From: Rhizobium sp. Root482
GTDB lineage: Bacteria; Pseudomonadota; Alphaproteobacteria; Rhizobiales; Rhizobiaceae
Assembly: GCF_001426565.1 (NCBI RefSeq)
Contig: NZ_LMFA01000022.1
Location: 355,254 to 419,253 of the forward strand
DNA length: 64,000 nucleotides
Direction: 5' to 3'
Positions 16,219-25,973 of this stretch are shown here, one piece after another (the first letter of the stretch is position 1; each line of letters begins with the position of its first letter). A program made the translations under genes and the position numbers. The notes beneath the pieces are model-generated. The model saw only the letters and a program-made list of their open reading frames with translations. It was not told where the DNA came from and searched no databases.

Positions 16219-19194
16219 TCATTCCTCCGCCGGGCCGTAAAGGCCGAGTTCCTCCATCAGCACCCGTTGGCGGTTGGCATTTTCGACCAATGACGCCGTA
16301 TATCGGTCGACGATGCGGTCGCGGTGATCCCTATCGGCCACGGCGGAAAGCGCGCCAAAGATCGCGGCGGCTTTTTCGGAGGCCTGGCGAAGTTCGGCCA
16401 AAAGTTCAGCCTTGTCGGCAAGGCTCCTAACCGCCTCTTTCGTCACCCGGCCGACCCCGGCCGGAATGCGATTGCCGGCGGAGACATAGTTTTCCGGCAG
16501 GTCTCCTTTGAGATTCGTGACCGTTTTGAAGCGGATGACATCGAAGATCTGGTCGACTGCCTGTTTCGCACCGGCGACCCGCGAGGGATGATCGGTATCG
16601 GCGGCGGCATGCGGCAGGAGTTCAAGCTTGCCCGCGTGGCGCGTTTCAAGCGGCAGATAGGGCAGCATCGGCCCGCTGAGCCCGCCGGTTGCCGCGTCCT
16701 TGAAGAGGTCCGCGTCGATTGCCGCATGACGGAGTTTGCCCGACGCCAGCGCGGCATCCAGCGCGGCGACATCGACCACCTCGCCGCGATCGTAATTGAC
16801 CAGCACCGATCCCGTGTTCATCACCGACAAAATGCCATCATCGACAAAACCGGCATTCGCATAGGAACCGGTCGCCGCCTCCTGGCGCCCGAGACCGATA
16901 TGGACAGAGAGAACATCCGCATGGCGCGCCGCTTCGACCGGCGTTGCGGCATGTTCGAAACCTTCCGCCTCGATCCAGCGCCTGTGATTGGTGCGCGCAT
17001 GGATCGCCACCTTCATGCCGAAGGCCTTGGCGAGCTTGGCGACTTCGCGGCCGATATTGCCGTATCCGAGGATAGCGATCTTCTGGCCTTCGAGCTTGGC
17101 GGTTGGGAAGTCCTTGAGCTGTCGGCCGGTATCGAAATCACCGTCGGCAACCATGCGGTGCAACCTGTCCACCGGCAGGTCGGGCCTGGTTTTCAGGATC
17201 GCCTTCATCACCATCTGCGCGGTGGCACGGCTGTTGATGCCCGGCGTGTTCATCAGCGGCGCCTCCCCGCCCTCGCCCTGGCCGCCGCCCCAGGATTGCG
17301 ACCCCATATTGCCGGTTCCGGCACCGATGCGCACGCCGCCGAGCGGGAAGACGGAAGCTTTCGGGACAAACGTCGCCGCCGCGATCAGCGCGTCGTATTG
17401 GCCCTTGTCCGTCTGCGGCAGGATTTCCGCCTCGGTGCTGAGATCGGGCTGGTAGAAGAAATGAATGCGGCCTTTTTCGAGCGCCGCCCTGTCGCCAAGC
17501 CGCCCTACGTGAAAGACGCCGCCCTTTTCCTCGATATAGGCCTTGATCTCGCCATGGTCCGGCTTGCCGTCCAAGCCGATACGCAGGCCGACCAGGTCGG
17601 CGATCAGCACCGTATAGGCGCGCTCGGGATCGTCCTTGCGGGTGCGGCCGGCCGCCGCCGCCGGCACTTCAAACGCAATGCCGCCCTTCGCCAGCTCCTC
17701 TTCGAGAACGACGATTTTTGCGCGCAGATAGGCATAATGCAGATTGTCGAGCAGGGCGACGATGTCCTCCGGCTCGCGGATGCCGCCGACCCAGGCCCGG
17801 TAATCGCCCGGCGTGCCGGGGAAGGCATTGACGTAACGGGCAGCGTCGAGACCCCGCTCATAGTCGCCGTTCGGATGGGTGATGCCCTCGTAACCGAGGA
17901 TCTGCTTGGAGCGGGCAATGATGCGGGCGTGGATTTCGGGATCGGCGATATCGCCATCCTCGATTTTCAGCAGCGTCACCGCCGCCCCGCGCCGGTCGGC
18001 ATCCGTCGCCACCAGCGAAAACAGCGGATGCGATGCCACCCATGTGTCGATCACCCCGCGATTTGCCGCCGAGCGCCGGTTCAGTTCGGTGAGCGGCCCG
18101 ATCCGGGCCTCGGACTGCAACAGGCCGAACGTGGTTTCGGCAAAGGCGAGCACGCTATAGGTATTGATCACGCCACCGAGCATGCGGTCTTCGACCGCAT
18201 CGTAGAATGGCCCCACATCCACCGAGCGCCTGGCCGAAAGCGGCTGCTTCGCATCCACAGGCGGGGCGATCTTCAATTGCCTGGGGATCGCCCAGGCCGG
18301 ATCGCGCTGGTTCTTCTCGATCAGCGCCAAAGCCTGTGGCGTGAAGGAGGCGACGAAATAACCCGAGACCCCGCCGATCGCCTTCTGGAACGGCATGAAC
18401 AGGCAGCATTTGGCGGTGACGGCGCGCACCAGTTCCGGCTCCCAGGGCATGGCGCCGAGCATCGAGGTGGCATCGAAGACCGCGTGGCGGTTGACCGGGT
18501 CGGCGTCGAGCCATTTCAGCAATTCACGGATATCGCCGCTGCTATAGGCGTTGGCACCGGTCGTCTCGTGGCCGACGCCGACGAAGATCGTTACGCCGAG
18601 CGCCTCCAGTTCGGCAGCTTTGGGGATCACGCCTTCCGAGGAAGCGAAATGGATACGGCTCTCGCAGCCCTTTTCGGCAAAGCGCTGCATCTCGATCAAC
18701 TGCGTCGCCCAGGACTGGCGGAAGAAGCCGGCCGTCTTCGACGGATCGCTTTCGGGACGCGGCGTATCGACATAGAGGCGCTGCGCGGCATCATTGGCAT
18801 TGACCAGATGCAGCATGCAGACCGTATATCCGCTGTGACCGCCGCCAAGCCCGACCGCCATGCGGTTCGCCTTGGGAAACTCGAAATAGCGGTGAATCGT
18901 CCGCATCATGTCGGTGAGGATTTTGTCCGCCGGATAGCCGCGATGCATGCTGCGGGAAAGCTCGGCGGTCGTGAAACCGCCGATATCATTGCCCCTGTCG
19001 TCAAACTTGCGATAGGTCTTTTCGATCCAGGCATCGAAGGCGAAACGCCGCAGGCGGCTGTCAACCTCGTCGGCCGCCGCGTCGGTGATCGGACCGACGC
19101 CGAAGAACGGGTTGGACGGCAATCCCGGCGGCCCAGATCGCGTCAGTTCGAGAGCGTTCAGCCGCTGTTCCTGCATCTGCGCGAGTGTCGTCAT
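16219..19194 (-). CDS. SerC-SerA-like fusion: phosphoserine-transaminase-like domain plus D-isomer-specific 2-hydroxyacid dehydrogenase
   Basis: A 991-residue two-enzyme protein. Residues 25-495 follow the alphaproteobacterial/methanogen-type SerC aminotransferase: PSNPFFGVGP at the start, HETTGA near 209, PLP aspartate D241 (DATS), Schiff-base lysine K271 (PFQKAIGG) and a SerC-like C-terminal RAWVGG block near 466. Residues about 525-905 form a D-3-phosphoglycerate-dehydrogenase-like enzyme with substrate-domain motif TPGINSRATAQMV (650), Rossmann GYGNIG (710-715), catalytic R803 and H861 (LPHAA); the expected catalytic Glu is not obvious, with K832/D833 there. The last 85 residues are a charged helical tail. 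Both domains match the enzymes that make phosphoserine from 3-phosphoglycerate, but in reversed order. The actual substrate is not proven. The start is set at MTTLAQM; the upstream open frame overlaps the TetR gene. Confidence 0.85.
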   Translation of the reverse strand: MTTLAQMQEQRLNALELTRSGPPGLPSNPFFGVGPITDAAADEVDSRLRRFAFDAWIEKTYRKFDDRGNDIGGFTTAELSRSMHRGYPADKILTDMMRTIHRYFEFPKANRMAVGLGGGHSGYTVCMLHLVNANDAAQRLYVDTPRPESDPSKTAGFFRQSWATQLIEMQRFAEKGCESRIHFASSEGVIPKAAELEALGVTIFVGVGHETTGANAYSSGDIRELLKWLDADPVNRHAVFDATSMLGAMPWEPELVRAVTAKCCLFMPFQKAIGGVSGYFVASFTPQALALIEKNQRDPAWAIPRQLKIAPPVDAKQPLSARRSVDVGPFYDAVEDRMLGGVINTYSVLAFAETTFGLLQSEARIGPLTELNRRSAANRGVIDTWVASHPLFSLVATDADRRGAAVTLLKIEDGDIADPEIHARIIARSKQILGYEGITHPNGDYERGLDAARYVNAFPGTPGDYRAWVGGIREPEDIVALLDNLHYAYLRAKIVVLEEELAKGGIAFEVPAAAAGRTRKDDPERAYTVLIADLVGLRIGLDGKPDHGEIKAYIEEKGGVFHVGRLGDRAALEKGRIHFFYQPDLSTEAEILPQTDKGQYDALIAAATFVPKASVFPLGGVRIGAGTGNMGSQSWGGGQGEGGEAPLMNTPGINSRATAQMVMKAILKTRPDLPVDRLHRMVADGDFDTGRQLKDFPTAKLEGQKIAILGYGNIGREVAKLAKAFGMKVAIHARTNHRRWIEAEGFEHAATPVEAARHADVLSVHIGLGRQEAATGSYANAGFVDDGILSVMNTGSVLVNYDRGEVVDVAALDAALASGKLRHAAIDADLFKDAATGGLSGPMLPYLPLETRHAGKLELLPHAAADTDHPSRVAGAKQAVDQIFDVIRFKTVTNLKGDLPENYVSAGNRIPAGVGRVTKEAVRSLADKAELLAELRQASEKAAAIFGALSAVADRDHRDRIVDRYTASLVENANRQRVLMEELGLYGPAEE

Positions 19195-19357
19195 GATCCG
19201 CCTATTAGCTCGAGCCTGTTCACGCGGCGCATCTTGCGCCAGTCCGGGCGGGAAGAAAGTTCTCTTTGCGCCGTAGACGGAAACGGTCGCGTCGAGTCTA
19301 AGGCTGAAGTTCAGATCCGGCTTGAGCGTCATCCTCCGCAGGGCGATGACGCCGTCA

Positions 19358-19987
19358 TCATTTTCCGTCCTTCGATGAAGTCGCACCGTAGCGCAGGCCG
19401 TCGACAAGCAGGGCAACCATGCGCCGCGCATGGTCCGGCTTGTCATCGTTGGCGGACATGCAAAGCCTTGCGACCGCACTCAAGAGATCGTCTGCGTCGA
19501 TATCGCCGCGGGCCGCTCCGACCGCCGCCGCTCCATCGATGAGCGTGCGGAGAGCAGGGTGAAGCCGCTGCTGGAAATAGGCGGGCAGACTGTCGAAGGT
19601 CGGATCGCCGGAGTGCAATGCCGAAGCCAGCCCGCGCTTGGTGGCTATGAAATCCGCATAGCGTTGCATCCAGCGCGCCAGCGCTTCGCCGGGCTCATGC
19701 TCGGCTGCGAGGACCGCGGCGGCTTGCGCGCAGGCATCGACCTCCTGGCGGAAGACGGCGGCGACGAGATCGGAGCGTTGCGGAAAGTGCCGGTAGACGG
19801 TGCCGATGCCGACGCCCGCCTTCTCCGCGATCTCCCGCACCGGGGCATCGACGCCTGAGGTCGCAAAGACCGCCTTGGCTGCATCGAGCAGCGCATCGAC
19901 GCTGCGTTGCGCATCGGCACGAACGCGCCGGTCGGTACGCCCAGCCGGCTCCGGACTGCTCTCCTGATGCTTCGATTCCTCGTTCAC
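19358..19987 (-). CDS. TetR-family transcriptional regulator
   Basis: A 209-residue TetR regulator with the DNA-binding helix-turn-helix at about residues 45-75 (VDAPVREIAEKAGVGIGTVYRHFPQRSDLVAAVF) and a helical ligand domain of the kind placed next to short-chain dehydrogenases (SBP-type TetR_C). The start is GTG. The gene is divergent from the SDR gene, with a 119-base control region carrying three copies of an ACGGAA...TTCC-type site, so it probably represses both. The large fusion gene begins 163 bases downstream on the same strand and could be read through. Confidence 0.9.
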   Translation of the reverse strand: MNEESKHQESSPEPAGRTDRRVRADAQRSVDALLDAAKAVFATSGVDAPVREIAEKAGVGIGTVYRHFPQRSDLVAAVFRQEVDACAQAAAVLAAEHEPGEALARWMQRYADFIATKRGLASALHSGDPTFDSLPAYFQQRLHPALRTLIDGAAAVGAARGDIDADDLLSAVARLCMSANDDKPDHARRMVALLVDGLRYGATSSKDGK

Positions 19988-20005
19988 AACTCACCCACTT
20001 GCAAA

Positions 20006-20068
20006 ACGGAACAATGTTCCATATAAAACGGAATGTCGTTCCGCTTTACCAAAATAACACGGAACGAC
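20006..20068. promoter_or_regulatory. Three-copy operator array for the TetR/SDR divergent unit
   Basis: ACGGAACAATGTTCC (20006-20020) contains the perfect palindrome GGAACAaTGTTCC. A second copy, ACGGAATGTCGTTCC, lies at 20028-20042, and a third left half, ACGGAACGAC, begins at 20059. The copies start 22 and 31 bases apart, close to two and three helical turns. TetR dimers on one face of the DNA are the natural reading; binding itself is inferred. Confidence 0.65.
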
Positions 20069-20106
20069 GACATTCGCCACATGTCGGCAGGCTATAGGAG
20101 AATATC

Positions 20107-20859
20107 ATGCAGAACAAACCCGTCGCCCTCGTCACTGGAGCCAACAAGGGAATTGGTCTCCAGATCGCCAAGGACCTCACCGCGCAGGGCTTCACCGTCC
20201 TTGTCGGATCGCGCAATCTCGACCAGGGGACGACAGCCGCAAGGAGCGTCGGACCGGATGCCCGCGCACTGCAGCTCGACGTTACCAGCAAGGCCTCGAT
20301 CGCCGCTGCCGAGGGGCGCATCCGCGAAGAATTCGGCCGCCTCGATGTACTGGTGAACAATGCCGGCATCTCGCATGCGGGAAAGCCAGGCAGGTCGCTC
20401 CATGAGGTCGTGGCATCCGGCCGGCCGAGCATCGCTTCCATCGAGGAGGTACGGGCGGTGTTCGAGACAAATGTGTTCGGTGTTTTCGTCGTTACGCAGA
20501 CCATGCTGCCGCTGCTTCGGGAAGCACCGGCCGCGCGCATCGTCAATGTCTCCAGCGCCGTCGGCTCGCTGACCATGAACTCGGATCCGTCCAACCCCTA
20601 TCGCTCGGTTTTCGGCGCCGTCTACAGCCCGTCGAAGACGGCCCTCAACGCCATTACGCTGGCCTTCGCGCTGGAACTGGAAACGACCAATATCAAGGTT
20701 AACGCCGTCTGCCCGGGCTTCACCGCAACGGACCTCAATAATTTCGAGGGTACGCAGACGGTCGAAGAGGCTGCCCGTGAACCCGTGCGTCTCGCGCTGC
20801 TTGGCGCAAACGCTCCGACAGGCGGATTTTCGGGCGCGAGCGGCCCGCTTCCCTGGTGA
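20107..20859 (+). CDS. Short-chain dehydrogenase/reductase (SDR)
   Basis: A 250-residue classical SDR. The NADP-binding TGANKGIG is at residues 10-17, NNAG near 81, the catalytic serine in NVSSAVGSL near 149, and the catalytic YSPSK near 176. The PGFTATDLNN segment after the core is usual for carbonyl-reductase-like members. It starts at ATG after AGGAG and is followed by a strong hairpin. The divergent TetR gene and shared operators suggest induction by the compound reduced or by a related one. The substrate is unknown; TetR/SDR pairs of this type are common in Rhizobiales. Confidence 0.9.
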   Translation: MQNKPVALVTGANKGIGLQIAKDLTAQGFTVLVGSRNLDQGTTAARSVGPDARALQLDVTSKASIAAAEGRIREEFGRLDVLVNNAGISHAGKPGRSLHEVVASGRPSIASIEEVRAVFETNVFGVFVVTQTMLPLLREAPAARIVNVSSAVGSLTMNSDPSNPYRSVFGAVYSPSKTALNAITLAFALELETTNIKVNAVCPGFTATDLNNFEGTQTVEEAAREPVRLALLGANAPTGGFSGASGPLPW

Positions 20860-20893
20860 TCCGGCCCTGAGCTTTGGCTGGAGAACTCACTCG

Positions 20894-20926
20894 AAAGGCC
20901 GGCGCGATATCCCCGTGCCGGCCTTT
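20894..20926 (+). terminator. Terminator-like hairpin after the SDR gene
   Basis: AAAGGCCGGC (20894-20903) pairs perfectly with GCCGGCCTTT (20917-20926) around a 13-base loop. It lies between the convergent SDR and hydroxyproline operon ends and could act in both directions; the T-run is part of the stem. Confidence 0.65.
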
Positions 20927-20972
20927 GCTTAGTGGACCACAAGACTCTCTGGGAGACTGACGAAACCTAGCC

Positions 20973-22001
20973 TCAGCGCGCACCCCAGGTGTCCGTCAGC
21001 CGGTAGCCTTCCGGCCAGGGATCCGAGGGGTCGAGCATGTGCTGATGGGTGCCGGTGATCCAGGCCCGGCCGGAAATTTCCGGCAGGATCGCCGGCTGGC
21101 CGCCCACCGTGGTCGTACCAAGGATACGGCCCGTGAAAGTGGAGCCGATCAGCGAGACCGCTGTCAGGCTATCCTCCAATCCCATCTGCCCGCGGGCATG
21201 CAGGACCGCCATGCGCGCCGACAGCGCCGTGCCGGTGGGCGAGCGATCGACCTTGCCGGGCTGGATTGCCACCGCAGCACCAGCACGCAGGCCCTCTTCG
21301 GTACGCTCCACCGGACCGGCGAAGAGGCAGAAGGAGAAATGCCGCCAATCGGGGTTTTCCGGGTGATGGAAGCCGAGCGCGGCATTCGCCGCATTGGTGA
21401 TCCGGACGCCGAGGCGGGCAATGTCGTGCGCTTCGTCAGGCTTCAGGCTGAAACCCATCTTTTCGGCATCGACGATGACGAAACTGTCGCCGCCATAGGC
21501 GGTATCCACGGTGAGCGTGCCCACCCCCTCGACCTCGAGCGTGACATCCAGGCGTTCGACAAAGCTCGGCAGGTTCTGCACGAAGATGCGCTCGGCCTTG
21601 CCATTGCGGCATTCCGCTCGCACGCGCACGAGCCCGCCCGGAGCTTCGAGGATGATTTCGGTCACCGGCTCGGTCATCGGCAGGATGCCGCTGTCGAGCA
21701 GCACCGTCGACACGCAGATGGAATTCGAGCCGGACATGGGCGGCGTGTCTTCCGGTTCCATGATGATGAAGGCGGCATCGGCGTCCGGGTGTTTCGGCGG
21801 CACCAGCAGATTGACATGGCGAAAGACGCCGCCGCGCGGCTCGTTCAGCACGAAATTGCGCAGCACATTGTCCTTGGCGATCCAGCGGCTCTGTTCCCAG
21901 ATCGTATCGCCGGGCGGCGGCGTCACGCCGCCGACGATCACGTCGCCGACCTCACCCTCGGCATGGGCGGAAATCACATGGATGGTCTTCGTGCTGCGCA
22001 T
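20973..22001 (-). CDS. Proline racemase family protein, probable trans-3-hydroxy-L-proline dehydratase
   Basis: A 342-residue member of the proline racemase superfamily. The two catalytic cysteines of racemases and epimerases are replaced by Ser90 (PPMSGSNS where epimerases have MCGHG) and Thr256 ([14 protein letters not shown] where epimerases have SPCGT). A threonine at the second position is the established mark of trans-3-hydroxy-L-proline dehydratases, which yield delta-1-pyrroline-2-carboxylate; Ser at the first position is less usual. It is the last gene of the hydroxyproline operon, 11 bases after the aconitase X gene. That enzyme gives the same product from the cis isomer, and a pyrroline-2-carboxylate reductase is nearby. 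The start is ATG 22001; a longer frame overlaps the upstream gene. Confidence 0.8.
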   Translation of the reverse strand: MRSTKTIHVISAHAEGEVGDVIVGGVTPPPGDTIWEQSRWIAKDNVLRNFVLNEPRGGVFRHVNLLVPPKHPDADAAFIIMEPEDTPPMSGSNSICVSTVLLDSGILPMTEPVTEIILEAPGGLVRVRAECRNGKAERIFVQNLPSFVERLDVTLEVEGVGTLTVDTAYGGDSFVIVDAEKMGFSLKPDEAHDIARLGVRITNAANAALGFHHPENPDWRHFSFCLFAGPVERTEEGLRAGAAVAIQPGKVDRSPTGTALSARMAVLHARGQMGLEDSLTAVSLIGSTFTGRILGTTTVGGQPAILPEISGRAWITGTHQHMLDPSDPWPEGYRLTDTWGAR

Positions 22002-22012
22002 TTTGGAACTCC

Positions 22013-23704
22013 TCAGGAAAGCCACTCCGGCCGTCGCGGCGGAACGCGCCCGGTCAGCGCTGCCTCGACGCAATCGGCAAGATTGCCGAAGCGGACGGCC
22101 CGGCCGGAAAGTCCCGGGCCGTAATGGGCATATTTGCCGGAATTGGTCATCAGTGCCCGAGTCCGCGTCGGGAAGACCGGCTCGGAGATCGAGCACCAGC
22201 AGAGGTCAGGCAGCACCTGCACGCCGCTCGCTTCCAGCCGGGCAAGCGTCCCCTCGTCCCGCGCTTCGGAAATAACCTGATGGCCGGCCGTGACGATCAC
22301 CGCGACATCCGCGTGGCGCTTGCGGTCGGCAAGCGCATCGGCCAGCACGCGACATTCGGACAGCGAGGCATGCGGACTGCCGATGGCGACGAGTTCGACC
22401 TCTTCCGGTCCGTCATTCAGGTGCCTCCAGGCCGCGATCATGTCGGCGCGGGAGATGGCGGATTGATCGGCATCTTCGGCGGCAGCACCATCGGCCTCGA
22501 GCGTCACGCCCTCGATATGCAGCATCGGCGCGGCCGATGTGGTGCCGAAGGCGGCACAAAGCGCCTTCAGGTCGTCACGCGAGGGTTTTGCCGTGGCGAG
22601 CCCGCGCAACAACGGAATACGGTCTGGCGCCACGCGACCGGCAAGATAGCCGATCAGCGGCCAGAACGCATCGTCAACCGCTTCGGGCAATTCCACGTCG
22701 ATGATGCGCCGGGCCTTGCGATGGATGTCGAGATAGACGCCCGAGAGAGGTGCACGGCCGGTCAGCGCAATACAGAGATCGAGGAAATCCGGATGTTTCG
22801 CCGTGCGGGCGCCAAGCACGGTATTGGCGAAGATCACCGCATTGGATTCCGCCCAGGCAATGGTTTCGCCGGCTTGCGGCGCCGTGTCGAGCAGATAGGG
22901 CGAGCAGGTGAAGGTGGGGCGACAGCCCATCCGCACATAGGCGTCGGCCAGCCGCGCAGCAGGATCGCCGAAGGGGAACGGAACACCCTGCGCCTGCCAG
23001 TTGGAGCGATCGACCGAGATGGCGTTCATCGTCGCCGGCACGCGGATCTTGGCACCCATTTCCACCATCTTCTCGGCGAAGGTCAGGTTGGCGGGGCTCG
23101 CATAGATGCAGCCGTCGATATGAACCTGGGTAACATCGACAAGGCTTTTCGCGCCCTGCTGCACCGCCATGGCGCAGATGATCCGCATGGCCTGCTGCAC
23201 CGCGATACCGTCACGTCCGTCAAGCATGGCATGATCGGCCTTAGTGAGGTCGAGAGCCGCAATTGCGGGCGGGGCGACAGGAAGAGACAGACCGTCGGCT
23301 TCGATCGCCGTAGCGGTGATGCGGGCGGTGTTAGCGCGCGACAGTGCCGCAAAGGCCTCCGGTGCAAGGCGCAGCACGGGCAGCGGCTTGCCGAACATTT
23401 CAGACGCGATCAACGCGCCGAGCGTCAGAACGTCCTCGGCCTCAGAAAACACCAGCGCTGCCGGCGCGCGGCCGGTGAGAACGAGATCGAGCAGAACGCC
23501 CGAGCCGGTGCAGGAGCCGCGGCTCGACGGCATGACGAGGATGCCGCCGGTAAGACAGGTGCCGTGCAACGGATGGTGCACGTCGATCACGCTCCCGGTG
23601 GCGGGATCGACCCCGCCCCAGAAGCTCAGTGCCTCCCCGGTGGCGATGACAGGGCCATCGGCCGAGCCACCGAGAATGCTGCGAGCCGCCGCCAAGTCGC
23701 TCAT
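22013..23704 (-). CDS. Aconitase X, probable cis-3-hydroxy-L-proline dehydratase
   Basis: A 563-residue single-chain aconitase X. The small swivelling domain is N-terminal (to about residue 135; HPLHG...[21 protein letters not shown] near 45-72) and the large domain follows ([24 protein letters not shown] near 155, [13 protein letters not shown] near 185). In archaea the family dehydrates mevalonate 5-phosphate. The bacterial type found in proline-racemase operons dehydrates cis-3-hydroxy-L-proline to delta-1-pyrroline-2-carboxylate and uses an iron-sulfur centre. Its start overlaps the stop of the 4-hydroxyproline epimerase gene by four bases, and the second racemase-fold gene follows closely. 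Context makes the hydroxyproline function much more likely than the mevalonate one. Confidence 0.87.
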   Translation of the reverse strand: MSDLAAARSILGGSADGPVIATGEALSFWGGVDPATGSVIDVHHPLHGTCLTGGILVMPSSRGSCTGSGVLLDLVLTGRAPAALVFSEAEDVLTLGALIASEMFGKPLPVLRLAPEAFAALSRANTARITATAIEADGLSLPVAPPAIAALDLTKADHAMLDGRDGIAVQQAMRIICAMAVQQGAKSLVDVTQVHIDGCIYASPANLTFAEKMVEMGAKIRVPATMNAISVDRSNWQAQGVPFPFGDPAARLADAYVRMGCRPTFTCSPYLLDTAPQAGETIAWAESNAVIFANTVLGARTAKHPDFLDLCIALTGRAPLSGVYLDIHRKARRIIDVELPEAVDDAFWPLIGYLAGRVAPDRIPLLRGLATAKPSRDDLKALCAAFGTTSAAPMLHIEGVTLEADGAAAEDADQSAISRADMIAAWRHLNDGPEEVELVAIGSPHASLSECRVLADALADRKRHADVAVIVTAGHQVISEARDEGTLARLEASGVQVLPDLCWCSISEPVFPTRTRALMTNSGKYAHYGPGLSGRAVRFGNLADCVEAALTGRVPPRRPEWLS

Positions 23705-24702
23705 TTCACGACGAAGCCATGGGCGAAGGGATCGCGGTCATCGATGAAGATCGTATTGATGCCGGTCATCCGCGCCCAGCCGGCAATGGAGGGGATGATC
23801 GCATCCCGGCCCGCGACCTTCGCCGCCGCCTCGACGCGGCCCTTGAACAGCGACCCGATGATCGATTCATGCACGAATTCATCACCGACCTTCAGCTTGC
23901 CCTTGGCCGCAAGCTGCGCCATGCGCGCCGAAGTTCCGGTGCCGCAGGGCGAACGGTCGATGGCTTTTTCGCCGTAGAACACGGCGTTTCTGGCATGGGC
24001 ACCTTCGACGGTCGGCTGGCCGGTCCATTCGATATGGCTGAGACCGCGGATTTCCGGATGTTCCGGGTGGACGAATTCGTATTTGGCGTTGAGCGCGGCA
24101 CGCAGCTTCGGGCTCCAGCCCACCAGTTCGCCGGCGGTGTGGTCGGCCATGTCGCGGAAATTCTTCTGCGGCTCGACGATGGCGTAGAAATTGCCGCCAT
24201 AGGCGACATCCACGACGATCTCGCCCAGGCCCTCGACCTCGGCCGTCAGGCCTTCCGCATAGAGGAAGCCGGGAACATTGGTCAGGCGCACTTCCTCGAC
24301 GAAGCGGCCCTCCTGGCGGTAGGTGATATCAACCTTGCCGGCCGGCGCGTCAATCGACAGCCTGCCCGGCTCGCGCGGGGTGATCAGGCCGTTCTCTATG
24401 CCCATGGTGATCGTGCCGATGGTGCCGTGGCCGCACATGGGCAGGCAGCCGGAGGTCTCGATGAACAGCACCGCCACGTCGCAATCGGGTCGCGTCGGCG
24501 GATAGAGGATCGAGCCGGACATCATGTCGTGGCCGCGCGGCTCGAACATCAGCCCGGTGCGAATCCAGTCGAATTCGCGCAGGAAATGGGCGCGCTTTTC
24601 CAGCATGTTGGCGCCCTCAAGGCGCGGACCGCCGCCCGAAACGAGGCGGACCGGATTGCCGCAGGTATGTCCGTCGATGCAGGAGAATGTATGGGTGGCC
24701 AT
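23701..24702 (-). CDS. 4-hydroxyproline 2-epimerase
   Basis: A 333-residue proline racemase family enzyme with both catalytic cysteines: C90 in MCGHG and C253 in [14 protein letters not shown]. The N-terminus ([16 protein letters not shown]) and [21 protein letters not shown] are typical of hydroxyproline epimerases. These convert trans-4-hydroxy-L-proline to cis-4-hydroxy-D-proline in the cytoplasm. The gene overlaps the aconitase X gene by four bases and follows the D-hydroxyproline dehydrogenase gene by 13 bases. The ribosome-binding site is GAGG. The family is equivalent to HypRE/LhpA. Proline racemase activity is the main alternative but does not fit the neighbours. Confidence 0.92.
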   Translation of the reverse strand: MATHTFSCIDGHTCGNPVRLVSGGGPRLEGANMLEKRAHFLREFDWIRTGLMFEPRGHDMMSGSILYPPTRPDCDVAVLFIETSGCLPMCGHGTIGTITMGIENGLITPREPGRLSIDAPAGKVDITYRQEGRFVEEVRLTNVPGFLYAEGLTAEVEGLGEIVVDVAYGGNFYAIVEPQKNFRDMADHTAGELVGWSPKLRAALNAKYEFVHPEHPEIRGLSHIEWTGQPTVEGAHARNAVFYGEKAIDRSPCGTGTSARMAQLAAKGKLKVGDEFVHESIIGSLFKGRVEAAAKVAGRDAIIPSIAGWARMTGINTIFIDDRDPFAHGFVVK

Positions 24703-24715
24703 GGGTGAACCTCTG

Positions 24716-25969
24716 TCAGAAGCGTTGAGGCGAGAAGGAAGCGATGTCGATGGCGGGCGCCTGCGCCGTCAGCAGGTCGGTAACCAGCCGGGCGGTGCCC
24801 GCCGATTGGGTGAGGCCGAGATGGCCGTGGCCGAAAGCATAGACCACACGAGGCGTGGCGCGGGCGCGGCCGATCGCCGGCAGGCTGTCGGGCAGCGACG
24901 GACGGAAACCCATCCATTGCACCCCGCCCTCAGATTTCAGTCCGGGCAGGAAGGACTGCGCCTTTTTCAGCATGGCCTCGGAGCGTCGGAAATTCGCCGG
25001 CAGGTCGAGCCCGCCCAATTCGACGGCGCCGCCGACGCGGATGCCTGTCGAAAGCCGCGTGACGACGAATCCGTGTCCGCCGAACGTCACCTGGGTGCGC
25101 ACGTCGAAGGCATCGGAGGGAAGCGTGGTATTGTAGCCACGTTCGGTTTCCAGCGGAATGTTCTCGCCGATGGTTCGCGCGATCCTGTGCGAGAAGGCGC
25201 CGGCCGAGACCACCACCTGCGCCGCCCGCCGCGTACTGCCGTCCGCGCCCAAGATCTCGACCCCGCCCTCGACAGGCTTCAGCCCCTTGACCTCGGCGCG
25301 CTCGATGACGCCGCCCTTGGAGCGGAAACGATCAGCCAGCGCAAGTGTGTAAAGCTTCGGATCGGCGATCGAGTACCAGCCGGGGGTAAAGGTGCCATGG
25401 GTGAAGCGCGGCGCGAGGCCCGGCTGGATCTCGGCCATGCCGCCGGCATCGAGGTGCCGGAATTCGATCCCGTGCTTTTCCCGCACTGTCCAGCCGGGAA
25501 GCGAGGCGTCAAGCTCCGCCTTGCTCTCATAGACCTGGAGGTTTCCCTCCTTGCGCAGCATGTGCAGCGTGCCGGTCTGATCGAGGAAAGGTTCAAGCTC
25601 TGCCTTCGAGAGATCCATCAGCGCCGTCTGCGCCGCCGTCGAATGGGCCACATGCCTTGGCGAACAGGCGCGCCAGAAGCGGAACATCCAGGGCGCGATC
25701 TTCAGCGCATAGGCCGGCGGCACGCTCAGCGGCCCCAGCGGATCGAGCAGCCATTTCGGCGCCTTCTTAAGGATGCCGGGCGAAGCGAGCGGCAGGATAT
25801 CGGTAAAGGCAAAAGCCCCGGCATTGCCGGCAGAGGCGCCGGCGGCCGGACCTTCCCGGTCCAGTACCGTCACCGAAAGGCCCCGCAACTGAAGCGCCAA
25901 TGCCGTGGAAAGTCCCACGACGCCGGCACCGATGACGATCACATCGGGCTGACCCTGGTTTTTCATCAT
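24716..25969 (-). CDS. FAD-dependent D-amino acid dehydrogenase, probable D-hydroxyproline dehydrogenase
   Basis: A 417-residue DadA-like flavoprotein. The N-terminal FAD-binding motif VIVIGAGVVGLSTALALQLRG is near residues 9-29, the ASAGNAG motif near 46-52, and the C-terminal FGHGHLGLTQSAGTARLV block near 380. In hydroxyproline pathways such an enzyme oxidises cis-4-hydroxy-D-proline to delta-1-pyrroline-4-hydroxy-2-carboxylate and passes electrons to the respiratory chain. Two adjacent ATGs exist (25969, 25966); GAGGG is better spaced for the second. It follows the transporter ATPase gene by four bases and precedes the epimerase gene, so the substrate call from context is strong. It is a single-subunit type, not the multi-subunit HcnABC-like type. 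Confidence 0.88.
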   Translation of the reverse strand: MMKNQGQPDVIVIGAGVVGLSTALALQLRGLSVTVLDREGPAAGASAGNAGAFAFTDILPLASPGILKKAPKWLLDPLGPLSVPPAYALKIAPWMFRFWRACSPRHVAHSTAAQTALMDLSKAELEPFLDQTGTLHMLRKEGNLQVYESKAELDASLPGWTVREKHGIEFRHLDAGGMAEIQPGLAPRFTHGTFTPGWYSIADPKLYTLALADRFRSKGGVIERAEVKGLKPVEGGVEILGADGSTRRAAQVVVSAGAFSHRIARTIGENIPLETERGYNTTLPSDAFDVRTQVTFGGHGFVVTRLSTGIRVGGAVELGGLDLPANFRRSEAMLKKAQSFLPGLKSEGGVQWMGFRPSLPDSLPAIGRARATPRVVYAFGHGHLGLTQSAGTARLVTDLLTAQAPAIDIASFSPQRF

Positions 25970-25973
25970 GCCC

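Noticed and set aside
16324-19542. A 1072-codon open frame on the plus strand
   Set aside because: It lies fully antisense to the SerC-SerA-like gene, has no ribosome-binding site, and its translation shows no domain, only the Arg/Gly/Asp-rich pattern of reverse-strand high-GC frames.
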